This document shows positions 18,096-20,426 of a DNA stretch of 20,426 nt, one piece after another (position 1 is the stretch's first letter; each line of letters begins with the position of its first letter). The stretch is from Hepatocystis sp. ex Piliocolobus tephrosceles (taxonomy: Eukaryota; Apicomplexa; Aconoidasida; Haemosporida; Plasmodiidae). Location: positions 535-20,960 of the forward strand of contig CABPSV020000258.1 of the NCBI GenBank assembly GCA_902459845.2, read 5' to 3'. Both the position numbers and the translations under genes were made by a program. Under the pieces are notes generated by a model. That model made no database searches. It was not told where the DNA came from and saw only the letters and a program-made list of their open reading frames with translations.

Positions 18096-19856
18096 TTAAT
18101 TCGAACTTGGATTTTCTATATCGTCAGGTACAAATTCTGCATTTATACTGCACATATGACAATTTCTTAAAACGTTATTCGCCACACTTTGATTTGAATA
18201 TTTAATAATAGCATATTTTTCATTGAAATAAAATAAAGAAAAATAAGAAATGTCTTCATTTAAAAAAACAGAATTATTTTTAATTATATAATTACTTAAT
18301 TGTTCATTATTTTGAATATTACTTGGCAAGTTTATTTTAATAGTAGTACTACCTTCAGCACATGTATTATCATTATTACTACAGTTTTTATTAAAGTCGT
18401 TACTACTGCTATTATTATTATTACTACTACTATTATTATTATTATTATTATTACTACTATTATTGTTATTATTATTACCAACAGTATTATTACCAATATT
18501 ATTATTATTATTATTATCAATATTATTATTACCAATATTGTTATCTTTATTATCTCTTGTATCACCACTCACATTAGCATTATTATTATTATCATCGCTG
18601 TCATTTGATGATATAAAATTTGCTATTTCATTTAAATTTCCTTTATCACATTGATTATTTAAAAATTGTATTCTTAATTTGACTTGATCAATTAAAGTTT
18701 GTAACTTTTGTTTTGTTTCATCTGTTATATTTTCATTATTTAACATTTCTATATATTCATTTAATTTTTCTTTACATTTCCTTAATAACTCTTTTTGTTT
18801 TATATTCATAATTACTTCTCTTTTTTCTACACTTAATGACAAAAACCTTTTTTCTGAAGCAATTGGAGTAATATATTTATGACTATTTACTCTTTCATTA
18901 TACGAAGTTATTTTTTTCGATTCATTTCTTAACTCGAATTGTAAATCTTTTAAATATAGAGGTAAGTTTTTATATGCATTCATAGCACACTCAGCTAATT
19001 CAAATTTTATAATAAATACATTTTTACCTTTTATATAACTGACAGATTCCACATTACCATATATATAACATAAACTATAAATAAAATTTTCATCTGTATA
19101 TTCACTAGTTATATTATATATATATAAAATTTTTGCTTTTTGTTTATTCAATATATATTGATCTTGTTCATATGTGTAATTGTTATTTATCATATTATTA
19201 TTTATCACATTATTATTTATCACACTATTATTTCTCATATGTAAATTATGTTGTAAATAACCACTATTATCCATTGTTTGAAATTTTTGATTATAATAAT
19301 AATAATCATTATTACCAGTCTGATAATTAGAGTTCGTAATATTATAATTATTATTCAAAATATTAGAATTGCTATCAGTATTACTTGCAGTACTATTCCC
19401 ATCATAGCTATAAGCACCAGTATTCATATTTACTTTATATGATTCTATTTTATTGTCTTGATAATTGTACATATTATTAACCATTTTAGGTTTATAATAA
19501 CTGTAACCATCTTTTTCATAGCTATTATAATAATTATTGTTACAATCATTAAAGCTAGGTACTCTACTGATGTCGTTCATATTGCCAAAGCTATTCATTC
19601 TATTCATGTTAGACATATTTGTCATATTTGTAATGTTAGACATGTTCGTTATATTAGGTATATTAACCATATTCGACATATTAGTCATATTAGGAATATT
19701 GGTCATATTAGACATGTTGGCCATATTAGGAATATTCGACATGTTAGTCATACTAACCATGTTAGCCATATTGTTATTATTATAATAGTTAAATTTTGCG
19801 TCATATTCATTTGTATCACGGTTTCCATGTATATTATACATTCGGTCGTTTTCCAT
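18096..19856 (-). CDS. RNA-binding protein, RRM-helix-RRM arrangement resembling RBM26/RBM27
   Basis: A single exon of 586 residues. Residues 30-90 are a Met/Asn repeat (NMSNMTNIPN type) and 100-240 are Asn/Tyr-rich. RRM 1 spans about 242-312, with RNP2-like ILYIYNI (243-249) and RNP1-like NVFIIKFE (279-286); the RNP1 aromatics are partly replaced. Residues about 343-402 are a charged helical segment (KQKELLRKCKEKLNEYIEML, then ITDETKQKLQTLIDQ). An Asn/Ser linker fills about 421-488. A second RRM-like domain spans about 504-577 (TTIKINLPS, YAIIKYSNQ). Two weak RRMs bracketing a helical segment with an 'I-T-x-E-x-K' turn recall metazoan RBM26/27 and yeast Rmn1, which work with nuclear RNA exosome targeting. 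Their CCCH finger and PWI-type N-terminus are not seen here, so orthology is tentative. No localisation signal is evident. It is convergent with the SDE2-like gene. Confidence 0.85.
   Translation of the reverse strand: MENDRMYNIHGNRDTNEYDAKFNYYNNNNMANMVSMTNMSNIPNMANMSNMTNIPNMTNMSNMVNIPNITNMSNITNMTNMSNMNRMNSFGNMNDISRVPSFNDCNNNYYNSYEKDGYSYYKPKMVNNMYNYQDNKIESYKVNMNTGAYSYDGNSTASNTDSNSNILNNNYNITNSNYQTGNNDYYYYNQKFQTMDNSGYLQHNLHMRNNSVINNNVINNNMINNNYTYEQDQYILNKQKAKILYIYNITSEYTDENFIYSLCYIYGNVESVSYIKGKNVFIIKFELAECAMNAYKNLPLYLKDLQFELRNESKKITSYNERVNSHKYITPIASEKRFLSLSVEKREVIMNIKQKELLRKCKEKLNEYIEMLNNENITDETKQKLQTLIDQVKLRIQFLNNQCDKGNLNEIANFISSNDSDDNNNNANVSGDTRDNKDNNIGNNNIDNNNNNNIGNNTVGNNNNNNSSNNNNNNNSSSNNNNSSSNDFNKNCSNNDNTCAEGSTTIKINLPSNIQNNEQLSNYIIKNNSVFLNEDISYFSLFYFNEKYAIIKYSNQSVANNVLRNCHMCSINAEFVPDDIENPSSN
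18402..18596 (-). repeat. Asn/Ser/Gly coding low-complexity linker
   Basis: AAT/AAC-rich codons with interspersed Ser, Ile and Gly encode residues about 421-485 between the helical segment and RRM 2. This is typical Plasmodium Asn expansion and probably a disordered spacer. Confidence 0.9.
19587..19770 (-). repeat. Coding Met/Asn repeat near the N-terminus of the RRM protein
   Basis: Imperfect NM(S/T)N(M/I) units with interposed IPN form residues about 30-90. Units vary at most third positions and at Ser/Thr/Ala/Val, so this is an older, diverged repeat compared with the near-identical intergenic minisatellites. Confidence 0.88.
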
Positions 19857-20426
19857 TTTGCAAATTAAAAATAAAAAAAAAAAAAAAAAACAGAAAAAAA
19901 AAAAAAAAAAAAAATAAAATAAAATAAAATAAAATAAAATAAAAATTGTGTTATGTAGTGATAATTACAGCAAAAAATACATACATATGTACTTGATATA
20001 TATATATATATATATATATGCGTACGTATATATACCACTGTTGTTATTTAAACTAATTTTATATTCAATGATGAAGCAATTTTATCTTAAACAAAATATA
20101 TACATATATAGAAATATGCATATAAGCATGGACATATCTACATATGAATAAATATACAATTCAGTATAAATGTTGCGGTACATCATAAAATTTTTATTTT
20201 ATATATATATATATATGTATATATTTACACGTAACTGCTTTTTTTAGTACTATTAAAATTTTTACAATTTTTTTTTTAAGGATTTTAAATAAGTTTTACA
20301 ACGCTTAGTTCTTTTTTTTTTTTTTTAATATGTATAAAATAACGCATTTATATTATATAGTCTAAAAAAAAACTGTAACGCATGTATACATGTATATATA
20401 TATACGCTTTCTCAATTATGTTTGAT
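19857..20426. promoter_or_regulatory. Upstream region of the RRM gene
   Basis: It contains A runs (19871-19890 and 19895-19914), an (AAAAT) pentanucleotide repeat (about 19911-19945) and TA runs near 19997-20020 and 20201-20222. It should hold the leader and promoter of the minus-strand gene ending at 19856. No coding sequence is supported. Confidence 0.55.

Noticed and set aside
18300..18654. Ile/Leu-rich frames opposite and beside the RRM gene
   Set aside because: They are by-products of AAT/ATT triplets encoding the Asn/Ser linker.

Overview
The window looks like nuclear chromosomal DNA from a malaria parasite (Plasmodium) or a very close haemosporidian. The evidence is extreme A+T richness, long homopolymer A and T runs, proteins swollen by Asn and Lys low-complexity tracts, minisatellites in long intergenic gaps, and a short A/T-rich intron with GTAAGA...TTTTCAG borders. 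I cannot name the species. No mobile element, CRISPR array, rRNA or convincing tRNA is visible.

Layout: (1) 1-2318, minus strand: an Asn-rich protein, cut by the left edge, whose reading frame breaks inside a 28-unit GTT/AAC repeat. (2) 2319-5514: a long gap with an 11-bp minisatellite. (3) 5515-6861, minus: a degenerate EF-hand protein. (4) 6862-7853: divergent promoter region. (5) 7854-10097, plus: a JmjC oxygenase of the TYW5 type with all Fe(II) ligands and a very large internal insertion. (6) 10525-12437, minus: a two-exon coiled-coil protein of unknown function with 11 EKTNN repeats. (7) 12438-15113: a divergent gap with 21-bp and 14-bp minisatellites and very long A/T runs. (8) 15114-16919, plus: an SDE2-type protein with a ubiquitin-like RLRGG end followed by KGGFG. 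(9) 16920-18095: convergent gap. (10) 18096-19856, minus: an RRM-helix-RRM protein resembling RBM26/27. (11) 19857-20426: its upstream region.

The genes do not form an operon. Three of them fall in RNA biology: TYW5-like (tRNA-Phe wybutosine hydroxylation), SDE2-like (spliceosome activation after ubiquitin-like cleavage) and an RRM protein. Proximity alone is not evidence that they work together. The most informative points are the SDE2 cleavage site in a grossly expanded ubiquitin-like fold, the TYW5 fold split by about 290 residues yet still in frame, the splice joining two apparently separate reading frames at 10525-12437, and the frame break in the left-hand gene.
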